DNA from: an uncultured Sphingomonadaceae bacterium
Lineage (GTDB): Bacteria > Pseudomonadota > Alphaproteobacteria > Sphingomonadales > Sphingomonadaceae
Assembly: GCA_947489315.1 (NCBI GenBank)
Contig: CANLCX010000002.1
Coordinates: 248,001 to 312,000, forward strand
DNA length: 64,000 nt
Reading direction: 5' to 3'
The notes beneath the pieces are model-generated. The model had not been told where the DNA came from, ran no database searches, and saw only the letters and a list, made by a program, of their open reading frames with translations. The first letter of the stretch is position 1. Each line of letters starts with the position of its first letter. Below are positions 1 to 7,815 of the stretch, one piece after another. A program made the position numbers and the translations under genes.

Positions 1-104
1 GCATTTATTGCTGATGACAGGCCTGCAACAGATAATCCAAGCAACGCCGCCAGAGCTATTGCCCCGGGACGTCGCTTCGAAAGAATCCGCAATAGCGATG
101 GCAT
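1..104 (-). CDS. Secreted protein, N-terminus only (possible PrsT); cut by left edge
   Basis: An ATG at 104, only 4 bases past the prsR stop codon, opens a frame that runs off the window with no stop. The 34 visible codons begin MPSLLRILSKRRPGAIALAA and continue into a hydrophobic stretch, so this looks like a Sec signal peptide or lipoprotein leader with a basic n-region. The tight spacing makes it the next gene of the sugar transferase-prsK-prsR operon. In PEP-CTERM/exosortase loci the gene after prsR is often the TPR lipoprotein PrsT; that identity is inferred from position only, because no diagnostic residues are inside the window. Confidence 0.55.
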   Translation of the reverse strand, partial: MPSLLRILSKRRPGAIALAALLGLSVAGLSSAIN

Positions 105-108
105 AAAC

Positions 109-1491
109 TTAACTGGCCTGTTGCAACTGATATTGTTTCAGCAAATCGTAAAGTGTGGGCCGACTGATTCCCAACAGTTTAGCGGCATTGGATATATTGC
201 CATCAGTTTGTGAAATGGCTCGAATAATGGCTGCACGATCCGCTGCTTCTCTAGCCGCTTTCAAGTTCAGCAGGTCCGTAGCGTCATCATCATTGGCTTC
301 GAGATCCAAATCCGTTGCGCCAATCATCTTGCCGTCGGCCATAATGACAGCGCGCTTTATACGGTTTTCCAATTCGCGAACGTTTCCAGGCCACTTCCAA
401 GCTTCCAAAGCGGCGAGCGCATCGGGCGCGATACCTTTGACTGCTGGATTAATCTCTTCCGCAAATTTTTTCTGGAAATGACGTGCCAACAAACTGGCAT
501 CACCAGATCGCTCCGATAACGCCGGTATCTTTATAACAATCTCTGCAAGCCGGTAATAGAGGTCTTCCCGGAAGCTATTATCTGCAATCATCTCGTCAAG
601 ATTCTGATGCGTGGCGCAAACTATCCGCGTATCCACAGCTATCGCTTTGCGGCCGCCAATACGTTCAATCACACGCTCTTGAATGAAGCGGAGTAATTTA
701 ACCTGGAGTGGAAGCGGAATATCGCCCACTTCATCGAGGAATAATGTTCCGCCATTGGCTTGCTCAATTTTACCTTCGGTGGTTTTGATAGCTCCCGTAA
801 AGGCACCTTTTTCATGACCGAATAATTCCGATTCAAGCAGGTTCTCTGGAATAGCGGCGCAGTTTATGGCGACAAAGGCTTGATCTCGCCGGTCACTGGA
901 ATCATGTAGACCCCTCGCCAGCAACTCCTTACCCGTTCCGCTCGCACCCAATAGCATAACAGAGGCGTTGGTATTGGAAACGCGTTCAATCATCTGGGCG
1001 ACTTTGAGCATTTCAGGGGCGCCGGTGATAATTTGTCCCAGCACTTGATGACTGCCGCCCTGCTTTGCAGAAAGCGCCGAGTTTTCCACCTCCAACTTGC
1101 GAACATGAAAGGCGCGACGGACAATCAGGCCCAATTCATCAATATCGACGGGCTTCTGATAAAAGTCCCAAGCACCACTGGCTATCGCACGCAGCGCGCT
1201 GTCTTTTTCACCATGACCAGAGGCCACAATGATTTTCGTATCCGGTTTTAGGCTTAATATCGCGTCCATGGTTGCGAAGCCCTCCGTCGTGCCATCAGGG
1301 TCTGGCGGTAGGCCCAGATCCAGCGTCACGACATCAGGCTCTTCGGCGCGAAGCATATTGATCGCGGTTTCTCTATCGCCGGCGATGATGACCTCAAAAT
1401 CCTCATAGGCCCACTTTAACTGCTTCTGCAGTCCCGGATCATCTTCCACTATCAGAAGCTTTTCCGGTGTTTTTTTGTCTTTGTCAGACAT
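109..1491 (-). CDS. prsR: PEP-CTERM-box sigma-54-dependent response regulator PrsR
   Basis: About 460 residues in NtrC-type order: an N-terminal receiver domain (acidic pair in LIVEDDPG, phosphoacceptor Asp in TLDLGLPP), a central AAA+ domain with Walker A GASGTGKE and the sigma-54 contact loop GAFTGA, and a C-terminal Fis-type helix-turn-helix (AAKLLGISRPTLYDLLK). It should activate sigma-54 promoters of exopolysaccharide and PEP-CTERM genes when phosphorylated by PrsK, encoded just upstream. A start at 1509 is possible, but the ATG at 1491 has AAAGGG nine bases before it and lies one base after the prsK stop, so I prefer 1491. Family assignment rests on overall sequence and the adjoining PrsK and sugar transferase genes. 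Confidence 0.9.
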   Translation of the reverse strand: MSDKDKKTPEKLLIVEDDPGLQKQLKWAYEDFEVIIAGDRETAINMLRAEEPDVVTLDLGLPPDPDGTTEGFATMDAILSLKPDTKIIVASGHGEKDSALRAIASGAWDFYQKPVDIDELGLIVRRAFHVRKLEVENSALSAKQGGSHQVLGQIITGAPEMLKVAQMIERVSNTNASVMLLGASGTGKELLARGLHDSSDRRDQAFVAINCAAIPENLLESELFGHEKGAFTGAIKTTEGKIEQANGGTLFLDEVGDIPLPLQVKLLRFIQERVIERIGGRKAIAVDTRIVCATHQNLDEMIADNSFREDLYYRLAEIVIKIPALSERSGDASLLARHFQKKFAEEINPAVKGIAPDALAALEAWKWPGNVRELENRIKRAVIMADGKMIGATDLDLEANDDDATDLLNLKAAREAADRAAIIRAISQTDGNISNAAKLLGISRPTLYDLLKQYQLQQAS

Positions 1492-1492
1492 G

Positions 1493-3580
1493 TTAAGCGA
1501 CCCTTTCATCTACTAATTTATCGTCGGACAGCGTGCTGGCGAGAGGCAAGATCAATGTAAAACGGCTGCCCGCGCCCTCTTTGCTCTCAACCTCCAAACG
1601 TCCGTTCATCGCTATCGCCAACGAGCGCGCTTCAAACGCGCCAATCCCAAACCCGCCTGCCTTACTCGATGCAAAGGGTTTGAATAATTGACTACGAATA
1701 AATTCACTCGACATGCCTTTACCGCGGTCTAAAACTTCAATGGCGACGCTCAAATCTCGGCGGCGCGCGTTCAGCATTATCGGTTGACCATCGGGACTAG
1801 CATCAATCGCGTTTTGTATGAGATGTCCCAATATTTGATCAACGCGCGTGGAATCGGCCATTGCGGTCAAATCATCTATCTGATTGCTTTCGATGGCATG
1901 CAGCAGCCGCTTTTTTTCTATAATGGACTGCAACAATGCCGCTACTTTTACCGGCTTTGGTTCTTCGGGCTTTGCCTTATTATGTTGAGAAAGGCGTTCC
2001 AACAAACCATTCATTTTATCTGCAGAATCCTGCAGCGTAGAGATCATGTCAGTCTGAAATTCTGGATTATCAGCATGCTTTTTTGCATTGCGAGCAAGCA
2101 AGCTTAACTGGCTAACCAGGTTTTTTATATCGTGCATGATGAAGGCCATTCGCCGGTTAAATTCATCAAAACGTTGTGCTTCTGAAAGAGATTCCTGACT
2201 GCGCGCCTCTGACAGATAGCTTGCCACCTGTCTTCCCACCACACGCAACATATCGAGATCTTCCCAATCCAGCGTTCTGTTCACACGGGGCCGTGCCAGC
2301 AAGACAATTCCAGCAAGTCGGTCAAAGTGCACCAGCGGCACCGCTGCCCATGTTTCTGGGTCATTGGTCATCCATTCAGGAATCGCACCAGGATCGATTT
2401 CTTCGACCTGGTCTGCCCGCAAAGCATCAAATTCGATAATATGTCCGGTTTCTTCAAAAAACGGCACCGTTCGTGACGTGCAAGCGCGTGCAGGTACTTG
2501 GATGGTCTGCCAGTTCCACCGCGATTGTAAGGTCAGGCGACCCGAATCGTCTGGCATAAGCAATATACCGGCAGGGGAATCAGTTATGTCCGCTATCGCT
2601 TTGACGACACGTTCATGAAATGGAGCGCTATCATTGCCGGGTCTTCCGATTGTATCAGTAAATCTGATCCACTCAGCTCGATAATCATACCGATGCTGGA
2701 AGAAATTTTTGGCCATTTTCACTTTGAACCAGGCGCGAAACTTTCCGGAAGGCAGCAGCACTAAGGCGGCAACTGATGTGGCAAATAAGAAGCTGATCTG
2801 AGCCAATCGAGCATAGTCACCCCCGATGATCTGCAGTGCGGTGGCGATTATGATCATCATCAAAAGATATCCGCCAATCGCCACCAACGACAAGGAACGA
2901 AACGCAACGCTTCGCGATAACTTGATCGTCCACTCGGTGTTGCGAACGGAAGCTAGTGCCAAAATCGGTGCGATACAGGCCATTGCTGGCCCGCGCATTG
3001 CGGTAAGCTCGACCGAGAATTGCTGTGTTAGATAGGTGATTGTGAAAAGGTTTAGATCATAGGTCCAAATCGCTGCCAGGGACGCCATCGGAAGTCTGAT
3101 ACCCCAACGTGTCTCCGGTGCCGATATCGAATAAAGGTTATGCACTAGCACAAGAGCGCCAACAGCAAATAACATACGCAGAACCAGAGCGGTATAAGCT
3201 GCCATACTCACAAGCCGCGGGCTTCCGGCAAAAACCGGGATCAGCGAATCCACAACGATCTGACCGACTAACACCAGTGCCAACGCGACATAGATTACCT
3301 TTACCGCTGTTGGTTCGTCACGACCCTCACCGTTTCTCAACAGGACAAACATGAATAGCAGCCATCCCATGTTTCTTAGAGACTCGCTGAAATTCGAAAT
3401 CGGTGAGAACGCGCCTTCAACCGCAATCGTTAGGGCCCAAAAGCTGGTCAATGCCAGCGCAATAACAAGCGACATTTGCGTGCTGTTACGATCTGTCTTG
3501 CGCTGGAATTGCCAGATAGTCAAAGCGCCAAAGAGCGCCGCGGCTAAGCCATGTCCCAAAATACTGACCTGGTTCAACAT
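1493..3580 (-). CDS. prsK: PEP-CTERM system membrane histidine kinase PrsK
   Basis: A protein of about 695 residues. The first 300 or so hold many hydrophobic membrane segments, followed by a GAF-like region (about 320-470), the phosphoacceptor box FIMHDIKNLVSQL, and a C-terminal HATPase with N-box LIQNAIDASPDG and glycine loops GKGMSS and GGFGIGAFEA. This is the PrsK architecture, the sensor partner of PrsR in exosortase/EPS loci. The start at 3580 is chosen because GAGGTG sits six bases upstream; a start at 3622 would overlap the sugar transferase gene. It lies 10 bases after that gene and one base before prsR, so all three are cotranscribed. The signal sensed cannot be read from the sequence. 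Confidence 0.9.
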   Translation of the reverse strand: MLNQVSILGHGLAAALFGALTIWQFQRKTDRNSTQMSLVIALALTSFWALTIAVEGAFSPISNFSESLRNMGWLLFMFVLLRNGEGRDEPTAVKVIYVALALVLVGQIVVDSLIPVFAGSPRLVSMAAYTALVLRMLFAVGALVLVHNLYSISAPETRWGIRLPMASLAAIWTYDLNLFTITYLTQQFSVELTAMRGPAMACIAPILALASVRNTEWTIKLSRSVAFRSLSLVAIGGYLLMMIIIATALQIIGGDYARLAQISFLFATSVAALVLLPSGKFRAWFKVKMAKNFFQHRYDYRAEWIRFTDTIGRPGNDSAPFHERVVKAIADITDSPAGILLMPDDSGRLTLQSRWNWQTIQVPARACTSRTVPFFEETGHIIEFDALRADQVEEIDPGAIPEWMTNDPETWAAVPLVHFDRLAGIVLLARPRVNRTLDWEDLDMLRVVGRQVASYLSEARSQESLSEAQRFDEFNRRMAFIMHDIKNLVSQLSLLARNAKKHADNPEFQTDMISTLQDSADKMNGLLERLSQHNKAKPEEPKPVKVAALLQSIIEKKRLLHAIESNQIDDLTAMADSTRVDQILGHLIQNAIDASPDGQPIMLNARRRDLSVAIEVLDRGKGMSSEFIRSQLFKPFASSKAGGFGIGAFEARSLAIAMNGRLEVESKEGAGSRFTLILPLASTLSDDKLVDERVA

Positions 3581-3590
3581 CGCGAACACC

Positions 3591-4979
3591 TCAGCGAGCC
3601 CCCTCAGGCCAAAGGACAACACGGATGGTCTGCAGCAATATCAATATATCGAGAAAAGGCGTATAGTTTTTCGCGTAATAGAGATCATATTCCAGCTTGT
3701 GCCGGCTATCTTCAATAGATGCCCCATAGGGATAGTTTATTTGCGCCCAACCGGTAATTCCCGGCTTCACCATGTGGCGCTCTGCATAATAGGGCATTTT
3801 TGTTTGCAGATCATCGACAAATTGGGGGCGCTCCGGGCGAGGTCCGACAAAACTCATGTCGCCCTTCAAAACACTCCAAGCTTGGGGCAATTCGTCGATA
3901 CGGACCTTGCGAATGAAATTCCCCACATTTGTAATGCGCGGATCATTTTCACTCGCCCAAACGGCTTGGCCGGCAATTTCAGCATCTGCACGCATTGAGC
4001 GCAATTTTAGGATGCTGAACTTCTGACCATAAAGACCAACCCTTTCCTGCTTAAAAAATGCTCCGCCTCTGCTTTCCAACTTTATCAAGGCTGCGAAAAC
4101 TAATATGATGGGACCGGTAAATAGCAGCAGCAGCAAACTCAGGAAAATATCGAAACTGCGTTTAAAAGCAGTCGAAATTCGCCGCCCAGACGAAAAGCCA
4201 TCCGAAAAAATGAACCAACTGGGATTCACGCTGTCGAGATCCACGCGCCCTGTCTCCCGCTCAAGAAAGCTGGACATATCATTTACGTGAACACCAGTAG
4301 TTTTGATCGTCAATAGATCGGCGACAGGCAGTGAGTTACGCCGTTCCTCAAGCGCCAAAACAACCTCGCTAACTTCCAAATCAATCACGTGTTGTGGCAG
4401 ATCTGAAATGTCGCACCGCTTTACTGCAGTACTCACTATTGCAGGACCTTCATTCATATCAACAAAGCCGCTGACGATGAATCCACTTTCCGGCTTGATT
4501 GAAAGTTCAGCAATACGGTTTGCACGAGGACCGGCCCCAAGAATTAGCAACCGACGTTTAAAAACGTCACTGTCTAATATTCTAACGAGAATTATCCGAA
4601 CTGCCATCAATAGAAAGATCGAGAGAACCATCGCGTATAAGGAATTGGAGCGCCAAAGCGTTATACCGGGCAATATAAAGGCCATGATCGACAAGAAAAT
4701 AACACCCAGAGAAATAGCGACCAATATCCGTGCTGCCGCGAATCTCAAAGATTGAAGAGCTTCTGTCCCATAAACACCAACAGCTATCAGCGCGACTTCC
4801 AACGCCAACGCGAAACTAATAATTGGTGCGGGGCGATCAAAAATCGAACCCGCAGCCATCTCGATTTGGCTTGCGCGAAAAATCCAACTGATTTCTGCAG
4901 CGACAACGAGCAAAAACAGATCCAAAAGCCCCAGAAATAGGAGCGGATATGGAATATAATGTTTGAACAACCTAATCAT
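3591..4979 (-). CDS. Exopolysaccharide initiating sugar transferase, EpsB/PEP-CTERM-associated type
   Basis: About 462 residues. The N-terminal half has several membrane helices and a CoA-binding-like segment (LLILGAGPRANRIAEL). The C-terminal half is the bacterial sugar transferase domain: the membrane re-entrant segment, KQERVGLYGQ, LKLRSMR, RIDELPQAWSVLKGDMSFVG, PRPERPQF and KPGITGWAQIN. Such enzymes move a hexose-1-phosphate onto undecaprenyl phosphate to start repeat-unit synthesis. The start MIRLFKHYIPYPLL at 4979 matches how this family usually begins; the upstream TTG at 5021 has no ribosome site. It is the first gene of the prs operon visible here, which ties PrsK/PrsR to extracellular polysaccharide production. 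Confidence 0.88.
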   Translation of the reverse strand: MIRLFKHYIPYPLLFLGLLDLFLLVVAAEISWIFRASQIEMAAGSIFDRPAPIISFALALEVALIAVGVYGTEALQSLRFAAARILVAISLGVIFLSIMAFILPGITLWRSNSLYAMVLSIFLLMAVRIILVRILDSDVFKRRLLILGAGPRANRIAELSIKPESGFIVSGFVDMNEGPAIVSTAVKRCDISDLPQHVIDLEVSEVVLALEERRNSLPVADLLTIKTTGVHVNDMSSFLERETGRVDLDSVNPSWFIFSDGFSSGRRISTAFKRSFDIFLSLLLLLFTGPIILVFAALIKLESRGGAFFKQERVGLYGQKFSILKLRSMRADAEIAGQAVWASENDPRITNVGNFIRKVRIDELPQAWSVLKGDMSFVGPRPERPQFVDDLQTKMPYYAERHMVKPGITGWAQINYPYGASIEDSRHKLEYDLYYAKNYTPFLDILILLQTIRVVLWPEGAR

Positions 4980-5031
4980 TGAACGTGCAGACTTTCGTTT
5001 ATGCTCGCTCGCGATAACCAAAATTAGTAAG

Positions 5032-5103
5032 CTGTCGGTTAATTTTACACATTATTTCAAGAAAAATGCTTGGATTTCATGAAAGTTGTTCAGTTTTCCG
5101 ACA
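5032..5103. promoter_or_regulatory. Inverted CCGACAG pair upstream of the EPS/prs operon
   Basis: CTGTCGG at 5032-5038 and CCGACAG at 5097-5103 form a spaced inverted pair in the AT-rich 133-base gap before the sugar transferase gene. On the minus strand the proximal copy reads TGTAAAATTAACCGACAG. The distal copy, read on the plus strand, is GTTCAGTTTTCCGACAG, so both have a T/A-rich run before CCGACAG. It could be a regulator site for the operon. I could not find a convincing -24/-12 sigma-54 element between it and the gene. Confidence 0.3.
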
Positions 5104-5112
5104 GATTATGAG

Positions 5113-6513
5113 CTAGTCGGCAACAAAATTGTAAGGCGCAAACCCCCTTTCTCTTCCATCAAATTGTAATACACGGCTTTTAGGCGGCGCCGATCGCTGT
5201 GAGCAATGCGGCCGGGTACAGGCAGGACAACCCAACCCGATCAAATCAGCATTTGCCGAAGATAAGTCGATGCCTCGGGCATCGTGTAATGGTGCAGCAA
5301 GTTCAGCTGAGACCCCCAGGCCGATTACAAATTCTGCCGCATAACCGCCAGCTCCAGAACCCAATCCTTGAACCGCGCGAGACAATGTGAACCAAGTTGA
5401 TCCATCTTCCAACGATACCAATTGAGATTGCACCTCCAAGGGCCGTTCAAATGCGCGATGAATGTTCCATAACGGGCAGCGGTGCTGGCTTTCAGCCAGT
5501 GACGCGTTACTGGCTCCAGCGAACCGCTTTGAGACCAAGCCCGATCGATCAATTCTAATCATAAAAAACGGCAGGCCCCGCGCACCCACACGCTGTAATG
5601 TAGTCAAACGATGCGCAACTTGTTCAAAACCAGCTCCAAAGCGCCGCTGTAGCAGCTGTATTTGATAACCGGTTTGTTCGCATGCCTTCAGAAATCGAGC
5701 ATAAGGCATTATCAAAGCTGCCGCAAAATAACTGGACAAATGTCGATGATATAGCCGCTTTGCTGCATTATCTGAAAGATCAGCACCGGCTATCAATGCC
5801 TCTATTTCCGACTGTGCCTCTATTTCGGCGAGTAAAATCGCCGCCTGAAAAGTGCGAGATGCAGGGTCGAGCATTTCTGATAACTGCAATTGCCGCGCGT
5901 GCAAATCCAACCGCCTCAGCAAATCTGGCATTACCGTCTCTGGCAAGATTCTCACCGCGAGTTGATGTTTTACCCGAAGTCGCTCCGTGATTGCGCCATA
6001 GAGATCTGCAGTACCCAAGCGCAACTCATCTGCCAGAGTTTCCGCCATGGCATCGAGGTCTGCGAAGTGGTTCCGCCATCGCTCGATTTCGCTCCGCACG
6101 AGTTGGATCGAATCCAGCGTTTCTAGCCCGCTTGCATCCTGCCCTCTAACTTGATTGTCAAATATTCTTACGAAAGCTTCTACCGTATTTGGTGCCATCG
6201 CTAACCAGTCGTCCAGTTCAGTCCGATCAATCGAGAGGTCATCAAACATCGAATCTGCAAGACGCTTGCTGATGCCGTCCAATCCACCGCCAGGTTCATC
6301 AGTGACTAGTTGGCGTGGGTCAAAATCAAAACGATCCGCAAGCAACAGCATCAACCGCGCGCTAAGAGGTCGTTGATTACGCTCAATCAGATTTAAATAG
6401 CTGGCCGAAATGTCCAGAGCATCTGCCAATGCTACCTGAGTCATTCCCGCACCACGGCGCAAACGCTTGATTGATGCGCCCGCAAAAAACTTTCGATTCA
6501 CCATAAAGAGCAT
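5113..6513 (-). CDS. XRE-family short-chain fatty acid type regulator (ScfR, DUF2083)
   Basis: 466 residues with an N-terminal XRE helix-turn-helix (KRLRRGAGMTQVALADALDISASYLNLIERNQRP, described here by its ends about residues 17-50), a central IrrE/ImmA-like region, and a C-terminal DUF2083 domain ending in the cysteine motif CPACTRPHCSQRSAPP. This is the arrangement of RamB/PrpR/MccR-type regulators, which respond to acyl-CoA intermediates and control glyoxylate, propionate or related pathways. None of those target genes is next to it, so the regulon is unknown. ATG codons at 6513 and 6504 are both possible; neither has a clear ribosome site, and palindromes begin 3 bases before the first, suggesting a short leader and autoregulation. 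Confidence 0.85.
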   Translation of the reverse strand: MLFMVNRKFFAGASIKRLRRGAGMTQVALADALDISASYLNLIERNQRPLSARLMLLLADRFDFDPRQLVTDEPGGGLDGISKRLADSMFDDLSIDRTELDDWLAMAPNTVEAFVRIFDNQVRGQDASGLETLDSIQLVRSEIERWRNHFADLDAMAETLADELRLGTADLYGAITERLRVKHQLAVRILPETVMPDLLRRLDLHARQLQLSEMLDPASRTFQAAILLAEIEAQSEIEALIAGADLSDNAAKRLYHRHLSSYFAAALIMPYARFLKACEQTGYQIQLLQRRFGAGFEQVAHRLTTLQRVGARGLPFFMIRIDRSGLVSKRFAGASNASLAESQHRCPLWNIHRAFERPLEVQSQLVSLEDGSTWFTLSRAVQGLGSGAGGYAAEFVIGLGVSAELAAPLHDARGIDLSSANADLIGLGCPACTRPHCSQRSAPPKSRVLQFDGRERGFAPYNFVAD

Positions 6514-6515
6514 TT

Positions 6516-6588
6516 ATGTAAACTAATTTACATATTTACAACGATAAATCAGAATATCTCGTAAATTTACAAAATTTTTTGTAAATTT
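6516..6588. promoter_or_regulatory. TTTACA/TGTAAA palindrome array, likely operator of the XRE regulator
   Basis: The AT-rich gap before the XRE gene holds repeated half-sites: ATGTAAA-CTAA-TTTACAT at 6516-6533 (perfect 7-bp arms), TTTACA at 6535-6540, GTAAATTTAC at 6561-6570, and TTTACAAAA-TT-TTTTGTAAA at 6566-6585 (perfect 9-bp arms). Placement right at the regulator's start codon suggests autoregulation, and possibly control of a plus-strand transcript. Confidence 0.5.
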
Positions 6589-6589
6589 C

Positions 6590-6717
6590 CTTAGCTCTGA
6601 TGTCAGTAGTTCGGGTACCAAGATGAAAATCTAATTCGGAATGAAGTCATTTCACAAATAGTTTCCTGGGGAGGAAAATCTATCCGTCGGAGCCTTGCCG
6701 CTCCGACGGATTTTTTA
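6590..6717 (+). ncRNA. Candidate small RNA ending in an orphan terminator
   Basis: No plus-strand gene precedes the strong terminator at 6684-6717, yet it is oriented to stop plus-strand transcription before the gene at 6804. Just ahead of it is a second small hairpin, TTTCCT-GGGG-AGGAAA (6662-6677). No open frame longer than a few codons fits. A transcript of roughly 110-130 nucleotides starting near the operator array is the simplest explanation. The 5' end is a guess. Confidence 0.35.
6684..6717 (+). terminator. Rho-independent terminator
   Basis: Stem CCGTCGGAG (6684-6692) pairs with CTCCGACGG (6701-6709) around an 8-base loop and is followed by ATTTTTTA. The T-run is on the plus strand only. 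Confidence 0.75.
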
Positions 6718-6803
6718 TGCGATGGCCGAATAGCTTTAGGTAAGTATTTTTTAATCGGAAGGCAGTAAGAATACGAGCCAGCTTTCGCAATCGGGTATTC
6801 AAA

Positions 6804-7214
6804 ATGATCAAACAAGCAGTTCTCTTTGTCGCGTCGACAGGCGTGCTAATTTATTTTATTACGCCCGTAGACGATGATCAGAAACGCCAGCCTGCTGTTC
6901 AAGAAGCATCTGAACCAAAAACCCGTGACCAACAGGATTTATCTAACTCGTGGGACGCTAATGGCGACGACGAGAATGAAGAATTTGTTTTTGGGGAACC
7001 GCTAGTTTATTCTGAAAATGATAGGCCATCTTCAGAGAATGAAGGCGAAGAAGAAGGTGAATATAAACCTGCGGCCCCACAAGTAACCAAACTTGTCAGA
7101 AGGGCAAATTATGTAAGCCCAGCGGTTTACTCTAAAGCTCCAAAGCCTGGCGGGCTTGGCAGCAAAGAAAACCCTATAGACATGTCTCCTCCTGGTGGGC
7201 GGCAGAAGAACTAA
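6804..7214 (+). CDS. Small acidic protein with N-terminal membrane anchor, unknown function
   Basis: 136 residues. An N-terminal hydrophobic segment (KQAVLFVASTGVLIYFI, about residues 3-19) is followed by a long hydrophilic, acidic, low-complexity region rich in Asp, Glu, Ser and Pro, and a basic C-terminal part ending PPGGRQKN. It looks like a single-pass inner-membrane or periplasmic protein. I recognise no domain. No good ribosome site precedes the ATG. Composition is AT-richer than the neighbouring housekeeping genes. It ends overlapping the last 4 bases of the convergent DUF3501 gene. It may be real but lineage-specific; a chance frame is less likely given length and the anchor. Confidence 0.5.
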   Translation: MIKQAVLFVASTGVLIYFITPVDDDQKRQPAVQEASEPKTRDQQDLSNSWDANGDDENEEFVFGEPLVYSENDRPSSENEGEEEGEYKPAAPQVTKLVRRANYVSPAVYSKAPKPGGLGSKENPIDMSPPGGRQKN

Positions 7215-7804
7215 TCTAAATCCCTAGCCATATCGCGACGGCATTCATCGCTGATGATGGCAGCATGGCCATAGTTAGGATGATCAATTTGGATCATCAC
7301 CTGACCCTCTCCACTTTTCCAAATCTTGGCCTGCTCGTCAGTTAATGAGAAATGTAAGAACTGAACTGCACTGGCCTTCCCATCAGCCCGCGTACGATCA
7401 ATGTCCTGCTCAGGTTCTGCCGTGACCTTATGATCACCGATGATCACATGTATGTGCTGATCAACACCGCCCAGAGTTTTCAGGAATGCAGTTCGCCGCT
7501 CCTCTTCATCAATTTCGAACATTAATGTACCGGTGAATTCCGACCCGTTGGGTATCATGGGATTATAGGCGTATAATTCATCAACTAGTTGCTCATCGCC
7601 GCCTTTCTCAATTCGCAACATTTCCTGGATTTGCAGCCACATGCTGTCCCAACTTTCAAACTGAATAGTTGCATAAGGCCCAATCGCGAGTCGGCGGAAC
7701 TTCTTGCGCAAAATACTTTCTTGGCGCTTTTCGTTACGGATCAACTCATAATCGTTGAGCGAAATAATATCATCTTTAGTTATTACATGTTCGTCACGGG
7801 GCAT
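7211..7804 (-). CDS. DUF3501 family protein
   Basis: 197 residues. Conserved DUF3501 features are visible: ITKDDIISLNDYE near the start, then RRLAIGPYATIQFES and WLQIQEMLRIEKG in the first third. Function is unknown. In many proteobacteria DUF3501 is found with rubrerythrin and a heterodisulfide-reductase-like Fe-S protein, and that arrangement holds here: it is the last gene of the minus-strand triad, 11 bases after the Fe-S gene. AAGGA lies at a suitable distance before the ATG at 7804. A role linked to peroxide or iron-sulfur chemistry is inferred only from this association. Confidence 0.85.
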   Translation of the reverse strand: MPRDEHVITKDDIISLNDYELIRNEKRQESILRKKFRRLAIGPYATIQFESWDSMWLQIQEMLRIEKGGDEQLVDELYAYNPMIPNGSEFTGTLMFEIDEEERRTAFLKTLGGVDQHIHVIIGDHKVTAEPEQDIDRTRADGKASAVQFLHFSLTDEQAKIWKSGEGQVMIQIDHPNYGHAAIISDECRRDMARDLD

Positions 7805-7815
7805 ATTTTGCGTCC

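Noticed and set aside
3351-3998. 215-codon plus-strand frame across the prsK and sugar transferase junction
   Set aside because: It covers the start of prsK and the end of the sugar transferase gene in antisense; no ribosome site or domain.
4979-5021. TTG start for the sugar transferase at 5021
   Set aside because: No ribosome site, and family members begin at the MIRLFKHYIP segment.
6603-6815. 70-codon minus-strand frame covering the terminator and hairpins
   Set aside because: It crosses the terminator stem, has no homology-like features and no ribosome site.
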